Shown here piece after piece: positions 7,397-15,835 of a DNA stretch of 57,369 nt. The stretch is from IMG/VR virus record IMGVR_UViG_3300013115_000339, positions 1 to 57,369 of that record; one strand, written 5' to 3'. Positions within the stretch are counted from its first letter, which is position 1; every line of letters starts with the position of its first letter. Below the pieces are notes generated by a model, which saw only the letters and a list, made by a program, of their open reading frames with translations, had not been told where the DNA came from and made no database searches. The position numbers were made by a program, and so were the translations under genes. The DNA comes from a virus.

Positions 7397-8665
7397 TTAT
7401 TGATTTTCAACAACAGTTCTTCCAAGCGTACTTACATATGCAGCCATCGTAGAGTTTGGTGGTGCCTCTTCGGTGCCTGCAAGACCATTCTCAGAAACTT
7501 CAAACTCTTCATCAAGGGTGGTCGTCTTTCCATGAACTGTCCTTGGGAAATAATTCTCTTTAATTGTCTCAAGAGCAGTTCGATATTGGTCTACATCTTC
7601 AAAAGCAACTCCCTCTGCAAGGCCCTTCATCTTCTCTGATTCAATATCAGTCAGTTCATCAGAAAGGCTTGTCAGAATTTCATCCTTTTGAAATCCTTTG
7701 ACCTTTGAAAAAAGGTCAATATTTTTTTCGACGGTTTCATTGAGTTCTTGTTCCAACTGGTCAACTCGCTCGGCAAGACTGTCTACCACATCGACCTTCT
7801 CTTCTGGAACATCAATGTAATGGTCTTCAAACAGTTGCTTGAGTCCACCAATAAATTCTTCGGTAATTTCCGACTTGATCCCGCGCTCGATTGCAAGTTC
7901 GTTGTCCTTGATCCATTCTTCTACAACATAGGACAGATAACTATCCACCTTGTCGGTGATTGTGGAAAGGATGGATGCCTCTGATTCCTGCAACTTGGCA
8001 CCAAATGATGCTTCCATTGATTCCAGTTCAGAATTAATCTTTGCAACCACGGCAGCTTCAAAAATTGTCTGAACCTGTGACTTGAATTCTTCTGAGAGAT
8101 CATTCTCTCCAAAGATTGCATTAAGGTCTTCTGAAATATCAATATCATCGCTGGTAATGACCGTGCGCTCAATGGAAAGGGGAATTTCAATTGAATCGTC
8201 ATCCTCATCTTCTTCTACAGCTTCTCCAAGAAGGTCGTCCATGAGCTTGGCATATGCACCTGCCAGCTTTTCGGCATCTGTGTCCTTCATGGTTTCAAAG
8301 ATTGAACGAATCATTTCTTGCTTGGTCGTGGGAAGGTCGCTCTCTTCGGCCACCTCTTCGGCAGACTCTTCCGCATTAGTCTCTTCTTCTTCATAGACTT
8401 CAATTTCGGAAGGATCGTCGCCCTCTCCCTTGGTTTCTGCCCCTGCCTTGACCTTCTTCTTGCTCAACTTCTTGCCCTTGGGTGTGGCGGCCTTTGTTAC
8501 CTTACCACTCTCAGGAGCAGAACCAGTTGCACCACTTCCAGGCTTGTCTGGAGATTCGGTAGAATCTTCTGCCAATTCGTATTCAATCTCATTTGCAATA
8601 TCATTTGCAATCTGGTCAATTTCTTCATCAATTGAGATTTCTGCGGTATTTAATTCGGTTGCCAT
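7397..8665 (-). CDS. 22: Prohead scaffold core protein gp22
   Basis: A 422-aa, highly acidic, mostly helical protein placed between the protease (21) and capsid (23) genes, which is the fixed position of the T4 scaffold gene 22. It holds long Glu/Asp-rich runs in the first 170 residues, a Lys/Ala/Pro-rich segment near 60-80, and coiled-coil-like helices after residue 230. Scaffold proteins form the inner core of the prohead and are destroyed by gp21. I start at MATEL (8665), which has AGGAG 9 bases upstream; a longer reading to 8701 would overlap that ribosome binding site. It is longer than T4 gp22 (269 aa), mainly through the acidic N-terminal part. A late promoter lies 51 bases upstream. 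Confidence 0.85.
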   Translation of the reverse strand: MATELNTAEISIDEEIDQIANDIANEIEYELAEDSTESPDKPGSGATGSAPESGKVTKAATPKGKKLSKKKVKAGAETKGEGDDPSEIEVYEEEETNAEESAEEVAEESDLPTTKQEMIRSIFETMKDTDAEKLAGAYAKLMDDLLGEAVEEDEDDDSIEIPLSIERTVITSDDIDISEDLNAIFGENDLSEEFKSQVQTIFEAAVVAKINSELESMEASFGAKLQESEASILSTITDKVDSYLSYVVEEWIKDNELAIERGIKSEITEEFIGGLKQLFEDHYIDVPEEKVDVVDSLAERVDQLEQELNETVEKNIDLFSKVKGFQKDEILTSLSDELTDIESEKMKGLAEGVAFEDVDQYRTALETIKENYFPRTVHGKTTTLDEEFEVSENGLAGTEEAPPNSTMAAYVSTLGRTVVENQ

Positions 8666-8715
8666 TATATCCATCTCCTTAGAAAGAATGGAAGAATCCA
8701 AAGGTTATTCTTAGT

Positions 8716-8723
8716 TATTTATA
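8716..8723 (-). promoter_or_regulatory. Late promoter TATAAATA (gene 22)
   Basis: Exact octamer on the minus strand in the 62-base gap between genes 21 and 22, 51 bases before the chosen gene 22 start. Confidence 0.82.
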
Positions 8724-8727
8724 AATC

Positions 8728-9384
8728 CTACAATTTTGACAAGAAGTTTTTGAAGAGATTTATCTTTGCCTCTTCCAACTCCTTCCTTCTTGCTTCCATG
8801 TTTACTTGCTTCTTGTATTGTTCTATTTCTTTTTCTCGTATGACGCCATTATCCCAGATCCATTCCTTCCCCTCCATGATACCCTCGACAAATGCTTCTG
8901 GAGCAGACGGGTCTGCAACAATATCTGCGGCAGTTGCAAGATAAAAGTCATCTTGAACCACATTGGTTCCACGTTGATTCTTGAGTGAACCCATGCCGCG
9001 TGAAGAAACACCCAACTTGGCACCTTCGTCAATGAGATTCTTGACAATCTTGCCATAGGGAGTGTCCATGATCTTTGCCTTGCCAATCCAGTTGTTTCCA
9101 TCTTCCTTGAGTTCCTTAATCATATGCGAAACTCGTTCAAGGTTGACTACCGGACCATCGGGGTGGCCAAGTTCTCCAAATGCCCTGTTCTGGTCAACAT
9201 AGTTTCCGATGTACTTGTATACTTCTTTGTTCAGGACTTCTTTGGGATAGATGCGGCCATTGCGATTCTTTTGTTCGGCTTGCATGAACACGCCCTTGAT
9301 ATAATGACTCTTTTCACCTTTGGCATTCTCTTCTGTGACAAACTCAATATTTTCGTCTGTCATGATTTCGGTGATTAGCTTCAT
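8728..9384 (-). CDS. 21: Prohead core protein protease gp21
   Basis: A 218-aa herpesvirus-type (S80-like) serine protease of the T4 prohead. The two main catalytic motifs are present: GELGHP with His74, and LGVSSRG with Ser127/128. A later Asp-rich stretch (ATAADIVADPSAPEAF, about 153-168) holds the likely third residue. It cleaves the scaffold, core proteins and the N-terminus of gp23 at x-x-Glu sites during head maturation. The length is close to T4 gp21 (212 aa). The start codon comes 2 bases after the stop of the 60-aa core gene, and its ribosome binding site GAGGAA lies inside that gene, so the two are translationally coupled. Confidence 0.92.
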   Translation of the reverse strand: MKLITEIMTDENIEFVTEENAKGEKSHYIKGVFMQAEQKNRNGRIYPKEVLNKEVYKYIGNYVDQNRAFGELGHPDGPVVNLERVSHMIKELKEDGNNWIGKAKIMDTPYGKIVKNLIDEGAKLGVSSRGMGSLKNQRGTNVVQDDFYLATAADIVADPSAPEAFVEGIMEGKEWIWDNGVIREKEIEQYKKQVNMEARRKELEEAKINLFKNFLSKL

Positions 9385-9386
9385 TG

Positions 9387-9569
9387 TTATGCTTCCTCGT
9401 CTTCGGATGCAGCTTCAACATCATTCAACCAGCGATTTGAAACTTCCATCTTTTTCGTTTTAAGGGCATCGGAAACCTTAGAAAATAAAACAGAATTTAT
9501 CTTGTCTGCCATTTCGGAAGGCTTTTCCCCAAGAGCATCTTTGATTGCCGCTTTAATTGTAGTTTTCAT
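9387..9569 (-). CDS. Small prohead core protein (gp67/gp68-like)
   Basis: A 60-aa charged helical protein located between portal and protease genes, where T4 has the core genes 67 and 68. The layout (a hydrophobic-charged helix NSVLFSKVSDALKTKKMEVS, then an acidic tail ending ASEDEEA) is that of small prohead core proteins in T4-like phages. Only one such gene is present here where T4 has two. AGGAG stands 9 bases before the ATG, and a late promoter lies 21 bases upstream. Confidence 0.7.
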   Translation of the reverse strand: MKTTIKAAIKDALGEKPSEMADKINSVLFSKVSDALKTKKMEVSNRWLNDVEAASEDEEA

Positions 9570-9589
9570 TATAAATATCTCCTATTCTT

Positions 9590-9597
9590 TATTTATA
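9590..9597 (-). promoter_or_regulatory. Late promoter TATAAATA (prohead core/protease)
   Basis: Exact octamer on the minus strand just after the portal stop codon and 21 bases before the core gene ATG. The transcript leader would be very short, starting close to the ribosome binding site. Confidence 0.75.
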
Positions 9598-11283
9598 TTA
9601 CTTAGCATCTTCAGCAAGTTGTCTTTGTTTGGCATTCACCAGTTTAATTGTTTTTAATTTGTCTTTTGGGGATGACGTTTCCTGTTGTTGCTGCCTCTGA
9701 GGATTTCTGTCGGCACCATTGTTATCTGAATCGTCTTCTTCTTCATGATTTCCAAGAATCGCATCCGGGTCAATATCTCCCTCTTTGACTTCATCGGCAA
9801 TTTCATTATCTATTTGTTTGATTTCCTCTTCTGTCTGAGAAAGAACATTCTTACGAAGCCATTCTTGAGAATAATATTTGCCAATATATTCATCCATTGT
9901 CTGTGCAATTTCCATCCGCTCGCGCATAATTTCCGTGTGCTTGAGTTCGGCAAAGTGTGAATCTTGTCGGAAATTATATTCTACCAACGTCTTGATGACA
10001 TCCCAGTCTTCTTTGGACAAAATGCCCTTGAGTTGTAATTGCTTTCCGAGCAAATCATCAAACAACGTAGAGAATCGGTAACGAAGTCGATTGACAAACT
10101 TACCAAACTTGACTTCATCGCGTGTGATTTCTGTTGCTCGACCCAAAGAAAACGATCCCTCTGGTTCAAGCCTTGAAACAGGAACACCCAATGCCTTGTA
10201 GAGTTTCTTCTTGAAGTAGATAATGTCTTCAATCTCTCCAAGATTTGTGCCTCCGGGAAGTGTCGTGATTTCCGTACCACGGCCGCCCTCTCTACGGGGA
10301 AGCCAGTAGTCTTCAAGCATGGACATGTGCTTGCGGTCATCACGCACCTCTCCGGTGGCAGTATCATACACGACCTTGTTCTTGAACTTTGACATAATAC
10401 TCGAAAGATATTGTTCTGCTTTTATCTTTGGAAGGTTTCCGACATCGACATAAAAGATGCGCCTTTCCGGGGCCCGAGAAATTCGATAGATGACTGTTGC
10501 GTCTTCAAGCATTTTGAGTTGATTCATGGGCTTGATTGCCTTATGAAGATTGCCCAAAATCATTTTCTTTGTGGGGTCAAGAATACCGGAATGAATATGT
10601 GATATGCTGTCCTTCGCAATTCGCAGGCCAGTTTGATCGCTGCTGCTACTATATCCAACTCTTGGGGCAATGCCGCCCGGATAATACAAGTAATATTCAG
10701 TTACATTCTTGGGCAAAGATACCAATGATTTGTTTTGAGAATTCTTTCCCTTGACCTCGCGCACCTTTTTGACTTGTCTTGGATCAACCGGGCGAAGTTC
10801 TTGAATACCATCTCTTGGATTCTTGGTATCAATCATTACATGATAATATAATCTTCCATCAACATACCACTTTTTAAATATGTCATAGGCAAATTCATGA
10901 AAAGAGAGCAAGCGCAAAACTTCATCAAACTCATCTGAAATTTTATTCTTGATTGAGTCTGGAATGTCAATCCCACCAAGAGAAATTGCAACAGGAGACT
11001 TTCCTTGCTCTGTGATGACTGCTTCATTTATAATATCATCAATGGCAAGCTCGACCTCTGGGTTCATGGACATTTCGCGATAACGAGTGATTAACTCAAT
11101 TTCATCCTTGACAGAACCCTCAAGATCAAGATACGTTCCATAGGCACCACCAGTTACATTGGGCGCCGACTCTACGGTTAATGCTGCATCAAGATTTTCT
11201 GGAAGAGAAAACGATTGAAGACGTTCTTCGGGAACATCTTCTTTGTCCCTTCCAATTGTGAAGCCTAATAATTTAATTGCCAT
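9598..11283 (-). CDS. 20: Portal vertex protein gp20
   Basis: A 561-aa portal protein (T4: 524 aa). It forms the dodecameric ring at one head vertex through which DNA is packaged and to which the tail attaches. Typical T4-like segments are EVELAIDDIINEAV (near 75), ELRPVDPRQVKKVREVKG (about 162-179), FYVDVGNLPKIKAEQYLSSI (about 276-295), VVYDTATGEVRDDRKHMSML and LEDYWLPRREGGRGTEITTL (about 305-345), and KLYKALGVPVSRLEPE. The C-terminus is acidic, then Gln- and Lys-rich. The start has GAGAGG upstream, next to the foot of a long hairpin (11298-11354). Confidence 0.95.
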   Translation of the reverse strand: MAIKLLGFTIGRDKEDVPEERLQSFSLPENLDAALTVESAPNVTGGAYGTYLDLEGSVKDEIELITRYREMSMNPEVELAIDDIINEAVITEQGKSPVAISLGGIDIPDSIKNKISDEFDEVLRLLSFHEFAYDIFKKWYVDGRLYYHVMIDTKNPRDGIQELRPVDPRQVKKVREVKGKNSQNKSLVSLPKNVTEYYLYYPGGIAPRVGYSSSSDQTGLRIAKDSISHIHSGILDPTKKMILGNLHKAIKPMNQLKMLEDATVIYRISRAPERRIFYVDVGNLPKIKAEQYLSSIMSKFKNKVVYDTATGEVRDDRKHMSMLEDYWLPRREGGRGTEITTLPGGTNLGEIEDIIYFKKKLYKALGVPVSRLEPEGSFSLGRATEITRDEVKFGKFVNRLRYRFSTLFDDLLGKQLQLKGILSKEDWDVIKTLVEYNFRQDSHFAELKHTEIMRERMEIAQTMDEYIGKYYSQEWLRKNVLSQTEEEIKQIDNEIADEVKEGDIDPDAILGNHEEEDDSDNNGADRNPQRQQQQETSSPKDKLKTIKLVNAKQRQLAEDAK

Positions 11284-11297
11284 AAAATGTAGCCTCT

Positions 11298-11354
11298 CCA
11301 GCAGGGGTGGATTGATATATAATACCTATATGTGTATATATGTTCCCCTGCCGG
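11298..11354 (-). promoter_or_regulatory. Intercistronic hairpin before the portal gene
   Basis: The 10-base arms 11298-11307 and 11345-11354 pair (CCGGCAGGGG with CCCCTGCTGG in the minus-strand RNA) around an AT-rich interior that can form a second ATATATA stem. One pair is G-U in the minus RNA and would be A-C on the plus side, so the structure belongs to the late transcript. It ends right beside the GAGAGG of gene 20, and no U-run follows. Confidence 0.65.
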
Positions 11355-11365
11355 ATAGGTTTTGA

Positions 11366-11908
11366 TTAGGTTGTTTGTGTCTTGTCGTCTGCAATCTGCC
11401 AGTAATCATATTGCCATGTGACGGCAAACTCTTCGACTGCATCATTTTGATCCCATCCTAATTCAATGGCTGCAACCGAGGAAGGCCAACAATTAATCAT
11501 GGTAATCATTTTGGCAACTTCACCCTCTTTCTTGTAATGCGTCACCTGTGCATCAACCTGATAATCATTTCCTGCAATAGTCCTCAAGTTTTCGCCATGT
11601 CCCTGGATGGAATTCATCCAATTGACAAGCCCGGCATGAATGGCAAAGTCTTCGTCATTAATGACAGTCGTTGTCCATTCGGCAAACGTTCGATTGCCTG
11701 CCAACTTAATATTCCTACCAAAGTAGGGAACTTCAACAAGACCGATGTCTGCTCCGGGAATCTGGGCACCCTTGCACATAAAAGTCATTTTCTGACCCGC
11801 TTCGCCGGGATTTACTGCACCCGGAAAGGGAATCGTGACCTCATATAGATTGGGTCGGGCACCCTGGCCAACAAGCTCGGCTCTGAAATTATTAATTGAA
11901 AAAGGCAT
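11366..11908 (-). CDS. 19: Tail tube protein gp19
   Basis: A 180-aa protein (T4: 163 aa) that stacks as hexameric rings to form the inner tail tube. Recognisable family segments are RPNLYEVTIPFPG (near 18), FMCKGAQIPGADIG (about 43-56), KLAGNRTFAEWTTTVINDED (about 69-88), NCWPSSVAAIELGWD near 140-154, and a final strand ending WQYDYWQ. It follows the sheath gene 18, as in all T4-like phages. AAGGAGAG lies 8 bases before the ATG. A CATAAATA variant of the late promoter stands 32 bases upstream. Confidence 0.93.
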   Translation of the reverse strand: MPFSINNFRAELVGQGARPNLYEVTIPFPGAVNPGEAGQKMTFMCKGAQIPGADIGLVEVPYFGRNIKLAGNRTFAEWTTTVINDEDFAIHAGLVNWMNSIQGHGENLRTIAGNDYQVDAQVTHYKKEGEVAKMITMINCWPSSVAAIELGWDQNDAVEEFAVTWQYDYWQIADDKTQTT

Positions 11909-11939
11909 TATTTACTCTCCTTGATATGTATCCTAATTC

Positions 11940-11947
11940 TATTTATG
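11940..11947 (-). promoter_or_regulatory. Possible late promoter variant CATAAATA (gene 19)
   Basis: One-base variant of the TATAAATA octamer on the minus strand in the 48-base gap between genes 18 and 19, 32 bases before the gene 19 ATG. Its position fits the exact elements elsewhere, but the mismatch lowers confidence. Confidence 0.4.
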
Positions 11948-11956
11948 CTCTAATCC

Positions 11957-13708
11957 TTAGAATTTGCCTACAACTTCTGAGAAATCAACCCCAGTCTTGA
12001 CGGCAATAAAGTTCAACTGAATGAAGTTGATTGAGCGAGCAGGTTTGATGTAAATATCACCAACGAATTCATTTCGGTCAATGACGCTCCCCGGATTGTT
12101 TGTTTCGTCACACACAACCTTGAACTCATTGATACCTCTTCGACCCTTGACATCCCGAAGGAATGGTTCAACCATGTTTCGGAATTGAGCCCGAGTGAAC
12201 TCGTCATTGAATTCAAAGAGTGAGAACTTGGCGGCAGTCGAGATTGCCTTTTCCAATAGGATGAACAATCGTCGGACATTGATTCGGTCAAAGGCACTTG
12301 GCTTGCTCTGAGAGGTCTTGTCCCCATAGAGAAGTGTTCCTTGGCCCGGGAATGTCACAACGGGGTTCACTCCATTCTTGTATAGTTCGTCCCGATGTGC
12401 CTTTGAAGGGTTGTATGCCAACTTGACAACGTTCTTGATTTGACCACGGTTGTATCCGGCAGGACTCCACCATGTATCTCTTGTGTTGTCCGTCCGTGCA
12501 GTCAGACCTGCAATGTCGCCATTCAGAGGAACCCAACGATAGACATCATTGTACTTGTCATACTGATACTTCCATCCACTATCGCAGAATGCATAGGATG
12601 TATTTTTGTTGATTTTATTGGGCTTGAATCCTGTGAGTTTGTTGGTAACATTATCCAGGGCGGTGGCAGCATCGGATGCCTGTACAATATCCTCCTTGGT
12701 GGGAGAATAGAATGTTACGGCGTCCTTGCGCGTGGTTGCAATATCAATTGCATACTTGATATTGGTTTCTCGGTCGCCTTCGCCAGAAACCGATGCGCCG
12801 CCCGCTCCTGCCATGATTAAGGAAACATCTTCTTGGTCGGAATCTGCAAAACGGTCATATCCAGTCTGGAAGGTTGCCGCAGAAAAGTTTGCGGGTCCAT
12901 CTGATCCTCCTCCGAGTTTCAGAGATGCCCGACCGGCGGCAGTATTTCCAAACGTGGTGCCGTCTGCCGCAAGCGTTCCATAAGTGGCTTCGGTTGCCGC
13001 AGTTGCCGACGCAACTCGAATATACTTGGATTTGTTATTAATTACCGTCTTGAAGTAAATATTGTCCCCGGCATTATCTTTTGCATCCGATGCCTTTGAA
13101 AGAAAGGGATACAATTCCAGCACACCGTTTGCAACACCAGAAAAGTGCCCAAGGGGAGAGTCAATGACTGCAATATGCAGTTCGTCGCCAGTTGCACTAC
13201 GGTCGGCTGCCCAATCGGATGTTCCCGGAGCATCAGAGAAGTATGTGTTTGGCCACCAATTGGAGAATCCGTTTGCCCCGTTAATCGTTCCGGCATGGTC
13301 ACAGAGTTCAACAGTCAGTTGATTTCCAAGTTGCCCTGGATACTTGGCAAAAAAGGTATTGCTTGTAGGCTCATTTCCATCAAAGTCTTCATTATTTTTG
13401 ATTTGAACTCCTGTCCCTAAAGAATTTTCGTGGGCATTATATGCCGTTGTGGGAGCAACGCGAACCAGTCGCAGGGCATTTGAATACGCCAAGAAGTTTG
13501 CGGCAGTAAAAAAATCAACATCGGTATTTGAATCGGGCTTTCCAAACATAGAAACGAGGGTGTCTTCTGAGTTGACCAGAGTAACCTTGTCTACGGGGCC
13601 CCATGTGAACCGTCCTGCAAATGCACCGATGGCAGTCGAGACTGCGGGGATGACAGTCGTCAAGTCAATTTCAGATACATTTACACCGGGGGAAACTTGA
13701 AATGGCAT
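11957..13708 (-). CDS. 18: Contractile tail sheath protein gp18
   Basis: A 583-aa sheath protein (T4: 659 aa). The N-terminus FQVSPGVNVSEIDLTTVIPA and the early TSIGAFAGRFTWGPVDKV-type segment (AISTAIGAFAGRFTWGPVDKV region, about 24-42) are diagnostic. The C-terminal domain (FDRINVRRLFILLEKAIS, FEFNDEFTRAQFRNMVEPFL, GVDFSEVVGKF) matches the conserved inner sheath core that grips the tube. The middle protrusion domains are variable. AAAGGAG precedes the ATG, and a TATAAATA element lies 58 bases upstream in the gap after gene 17. Confidence 0.95.
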   Translation of the reverse strand: MPFQVSPGVNVSEIDLTTVIPAVSTAIGAFAGRFTWGPVDKVTLVNSEDTLVSMFGKPDSNTDVDFFTAANFLAYSNALRLVRVAPTTAYNAHENSLGTGVQIKNNEDFDGNEPTSNTFFAKYPGQLGNQLTVELCDHAGTINGANGFSNWWPNTYFSDAPGTSDWAADRSATGDELHIAVIDSPLGHFSGVANGVLELYPFLSKASDAKDNAGDNIYFKTVINNKSKYIRVASATAATEATYGTLAADGTTFGNTAAGRASLKLGGGSDGPANFSAATFQTGYDRFADSDQEDVSLIMAGAGGASVSGEGDRETNIKYAIDIATTRKDAVTFYSPTKEDIVQASDAATALDNVTNKLTGFKPNKINKNTSYAFCDSGWKYQYDKYNDVYRWVPLNGDIAGLTARTDNTRDTWWSPAGYNRGQIKNVVKLAYNPSKAHRDELYKNGVNPVVTFPGQGTLLYGDKTSQSKPSAFDRINVRRLFILLEKAISTAAKFSLFEFNDEFTRAQFRNMVEPFLRDVKGRRGINEFKVVCDETNNPGSVIDRNEFVGDIYIKPARSINFIQLNFIAVKTGVDFSEVVGKF

Positions 13709-13720
13709 TGTATTTTCTCC

Positions 13721-13743
13721 TTTGAGGATATGGCAAGCTCAAA
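13721..13743 (-). promoter_or_regulatory. Small hairpin next to the gene 18 ribosome binding site
   Basis: TTTGAG (13721-13726) and CTCAAA (13738-13743) can pair in the minus-strand leader of gene 18, with the GGAG of the ribosome binding site immediately after the stem. It might modulate sheath translation, but the stem is short. Confidence 0.35.
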
Positions 13744-13765
13744 TGACCATAAACTAATTCCTGAA

Positions 13766-13773
13766 TATTTATA
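13766..13773 (-). promoter_or_regulatory. Late promoter TATAAATA (gene 18)
   Basis: Exact octamer on the minus strand in the 82-base gap between genes 17 and 18, 58 bases before the gene 18 ATG. Confidence 0.85.
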
Positions 13774-13790
13774 AAAAAGGAGTTTTTCAT

Positions 13791-15407
13791 TCAATCATTT
13801 ACATGAAACCAAACTTGCCCGTCGCCATCCGTAAATGTTTGTTCTTCCATTCCGGCATCCACAAAACCAAAAGGTAAAATATCTTCTTCCAATAGTCGCA
13901 TCTTCTCTTCTAAGAGTTGTTTTCGGATGTCAAGGTCTGTGATGTCCTTGAAATGTGGCTGAGAAGACAGCCATGCAAACAACAAAAGCGTCATCACAAG
14001 ATCATCATGACATCCGACATCAGCTTCGTATGACCCTGCCTTGGAAACAAAAGAACTCAATTCTGAAATGGTATCAAAATCATTGACAATTAATTTACTC
14101 TCTTCGATCAGACTTTTGAGCATGGAACATCCGACCTGTTTGACTTTCTTGGACATGGTGAGTCCCAGGTCTGTGGTGCCTTTGCCGAATCCAGAATCAA
14201 ATACTTGCCCTGCGCGGCCGCGTGTGGAAATCATCACAATATTTTCATATTCAATTTCGTTGTGGAGAATGTCGGCAACCTGTTTTCCAATTCCATTGAC
14301 TTCCACAAGAACATAGGCTTGATTATATTTCTCAGCCACCGATGCAATGACATTAGGATATATCAGAGGGGTAATTGAGGCATTGCGATACTTGGCAACC
14401 TGTTTATACGGAAACTCTGTTGCATCAATGACAGAGAATGCAGAATAATCAAGGTCTTCTCCGAGAGACACATCTACCGTCATTACATACAGATGGTCTT
14501 CTTTGGGCAATTCATATATATCAAGACCTTTATTATTTTCGACAGGGTTCTTGAACACCATATTTTTTAATGTGCTTCCAGAAATAAGTGTGTTCAGGCC
14601 ACCAACAAACTCTCCTTCAAACTCCTGGGCCCAGCGTTCCTTTCCGATGTTGCGAATGGTTTCGGTTTTCCATAGATTGTCCCTTCCAGGGACATCTGTC
14701 CAATGGACTTCAAGGGGCACATAGTTGTTCTTCTTGTCCTTTGCATCCTCCCACATCTTATAGAAGTGATTCAATCCGTTTGGAGTGGAAACAACCACAA
14801 TCTTTGTGGATGTACCCGAAGAAATCGTAGGATAGACAGAAGACATGAACTCATCGGCAATGTTTGGCGGAACGAATGCAAACTCGTCAAGAAGAATCAT
14901 GTTATAGGAACCACCACGAATTGCCGAACTGGAAGTGGATGCGGCGACCACTTTGGAACCGTTTTCAATTTCGAGGTTGCCCTTGTTCCACACAAGAACA
15001 CCCTGCTGCAAGAACTTCGGAAGGTTTTCGTATGCAAGCTGGAGTCTGCCCAGGATGTCCCGTGCGAGTGAGCCCTTGTTGGCCAGGATGGCAATGTTGA
15101 CTGACTCGTTGAACAGGATATACCAAAGGAAATATGAGACAACCGTGGTGGATTTGCCTACCTGTCTCGGTGTACAGAAAATAGAGAACCGATTGTTATG
15201 AATCGTCTTGACCATTTGTTTTTGAAATTTGTATAGCTTGAAGGGAATCAGCCCTTCATCCACATGAACCACCTTGATGTAGTTCTCAATAAAATACTGT
15301 GGCTTCTTGGAGCATTTGATATACTCCGACAATTCCTCTTCGGTATAGTTATGAGGAACCCCGGCTGGTTTTAGGAGCGGGTTGCCCAGATATGCGTCAT
15401 CACCCAT
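13791..15407 (-). CDS. 17: Terminase large subunit gp17
   Basis: A 538-aa DNA packaging motor and nuclease (T4: 610 aa). The ATPase half has a Walker A of the terminase type, TPRQVGKST (79-87), and Walker B MILLDEFAFV near 170. The RNase H-like nuclease half has the acidic triad context: VMTVDVSLGEDLDYSAFSVI (about 307-326), VLVEVNGIGKQVAD (near 371) and CHDDLVMTLLLF (near 470). It cuts concatemeric DNA and pumps it through the portal. The start overlaps the end of gene 16 by 8 bases, an arrangement that couples the two subunits. Confidence 0.95.
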   Translation of the reverse strand: MGDDAYLGNPLLKPAGVPHNYTEEELSEYIKCSKKPQYFIENYIKVVHVDEGLIPFKLYKFQKQMVKTIHNNRFSIFCTPRQVGKSTTVVSYFLWYILFNESVNIAILANKGSLARDILGRLQLAYENLPKFLQQGVLVWNKGNLEIENGSKVVAASTSSSAIRGGSYNMILLDEFAFVPPNIADEFMSSVYPTISSGTSTKIVVVSTPNGLNHFYKMWEDAKDKKNNYVPLEVHWTDVPGRDNLWKTETIRNIGKERWAQEFEGEFVGGLNTLISGSTLKNMVFKNPVENNKGLDIYELPKEDHLYVMTVDVSLGEDLDYSAFSVIDATEFPYKQVAKYRNASITPLIYPNVIASVAEKYNQAYVLVEVNGIGKQVADILHNEIEYENIVMISTRGRAGQVFDSGFGKGTTDLGLTMSKKVKQVGCSMLKSLIEESKLIVNDFDTISELSSFVSKAGSYEADVGCHDDLVMTLLLFAWLSSQPHFKDITDLDIRKQLLEEKMRLLEEDILPFGFVDAGMEEQTFTDGDGQVWFHVND

Positions 15408-15831
15408 CCGATTTCTTTCTCTTTGAATCTTTTAGTTTCTGACTGACATGGCCCTGACCCCGAAGAAACTTTTGAAGTTCCTTTGTTGACCCCATAAAAA
15501 TTGCATTCTGCGTGACATTCTTGACACCTTCTTCGTCTTTGATTTTCTTCATGTCCTTCTGGAGTTCAATAAGGTCTTTGTTTGTTTCGGAAAGTTGTCG
15601 CATGATTTGACCAAACACCTCCCATGCCCTGGGATGGTCAGAATCTTTTGCAAGCTCAAGAATTCCATCAAGAGCAGAGCCACCCTTTGCAATAATATCC
15701 TGAAGATTATTTCTGACATACTCATAGTCTTCGTCTTGGTGGTTTTTTCTCATCACTTCTAGCGTCTGGGTCGTAAGTTCCACAAGCTCGGCTTCTTTGA
15801 CTTCTTCATCATCATCATCATTAATTGCCAC
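15400..15831 (-). CDS. 16: Terminase small subunit gp16
   Basis: A 143-aa protein directly before gene 17. It starts with an acidic run (DDDDEEVKEAE), followed by helices (ILELAKDSDHPRAWEVFGQI, then MRQLSETNKDLIELQKDMKK) and a basic C-terminal tail. This is the layout of the T4-like small terminase (T4: 164 aa) that recognises DNA and regulates gp17. The start is GTG with GGGAG 9 bases upstream. That ribosome binding site lies inside the last codons of gene 15. Confidence 0.88.
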   Translation of the reverse strand: MAINDDDDEEVKEAELVELTTQTLEVMRKNHQDEDYEYVRNNLQDIIAKGGSALDGILELAKDSDHPRAWEVFGQIMRQLSETNKDLIELQKDMKKIKDEEGVKNVTQNAIFMGSTKELQKFLRGQGHVSQKLKDSKRKKSDG

Positions 15832-15835
15832 AGTA

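Noticed and set aside
9570-9577. TATAAATA on the plus strand
   Set aside because: It overlaps the ATG and ribosome binding site of the small core gene and points into the antisense of the portal gene; no plus-strand gene follows. It looks like chance in an AT-rich leader.
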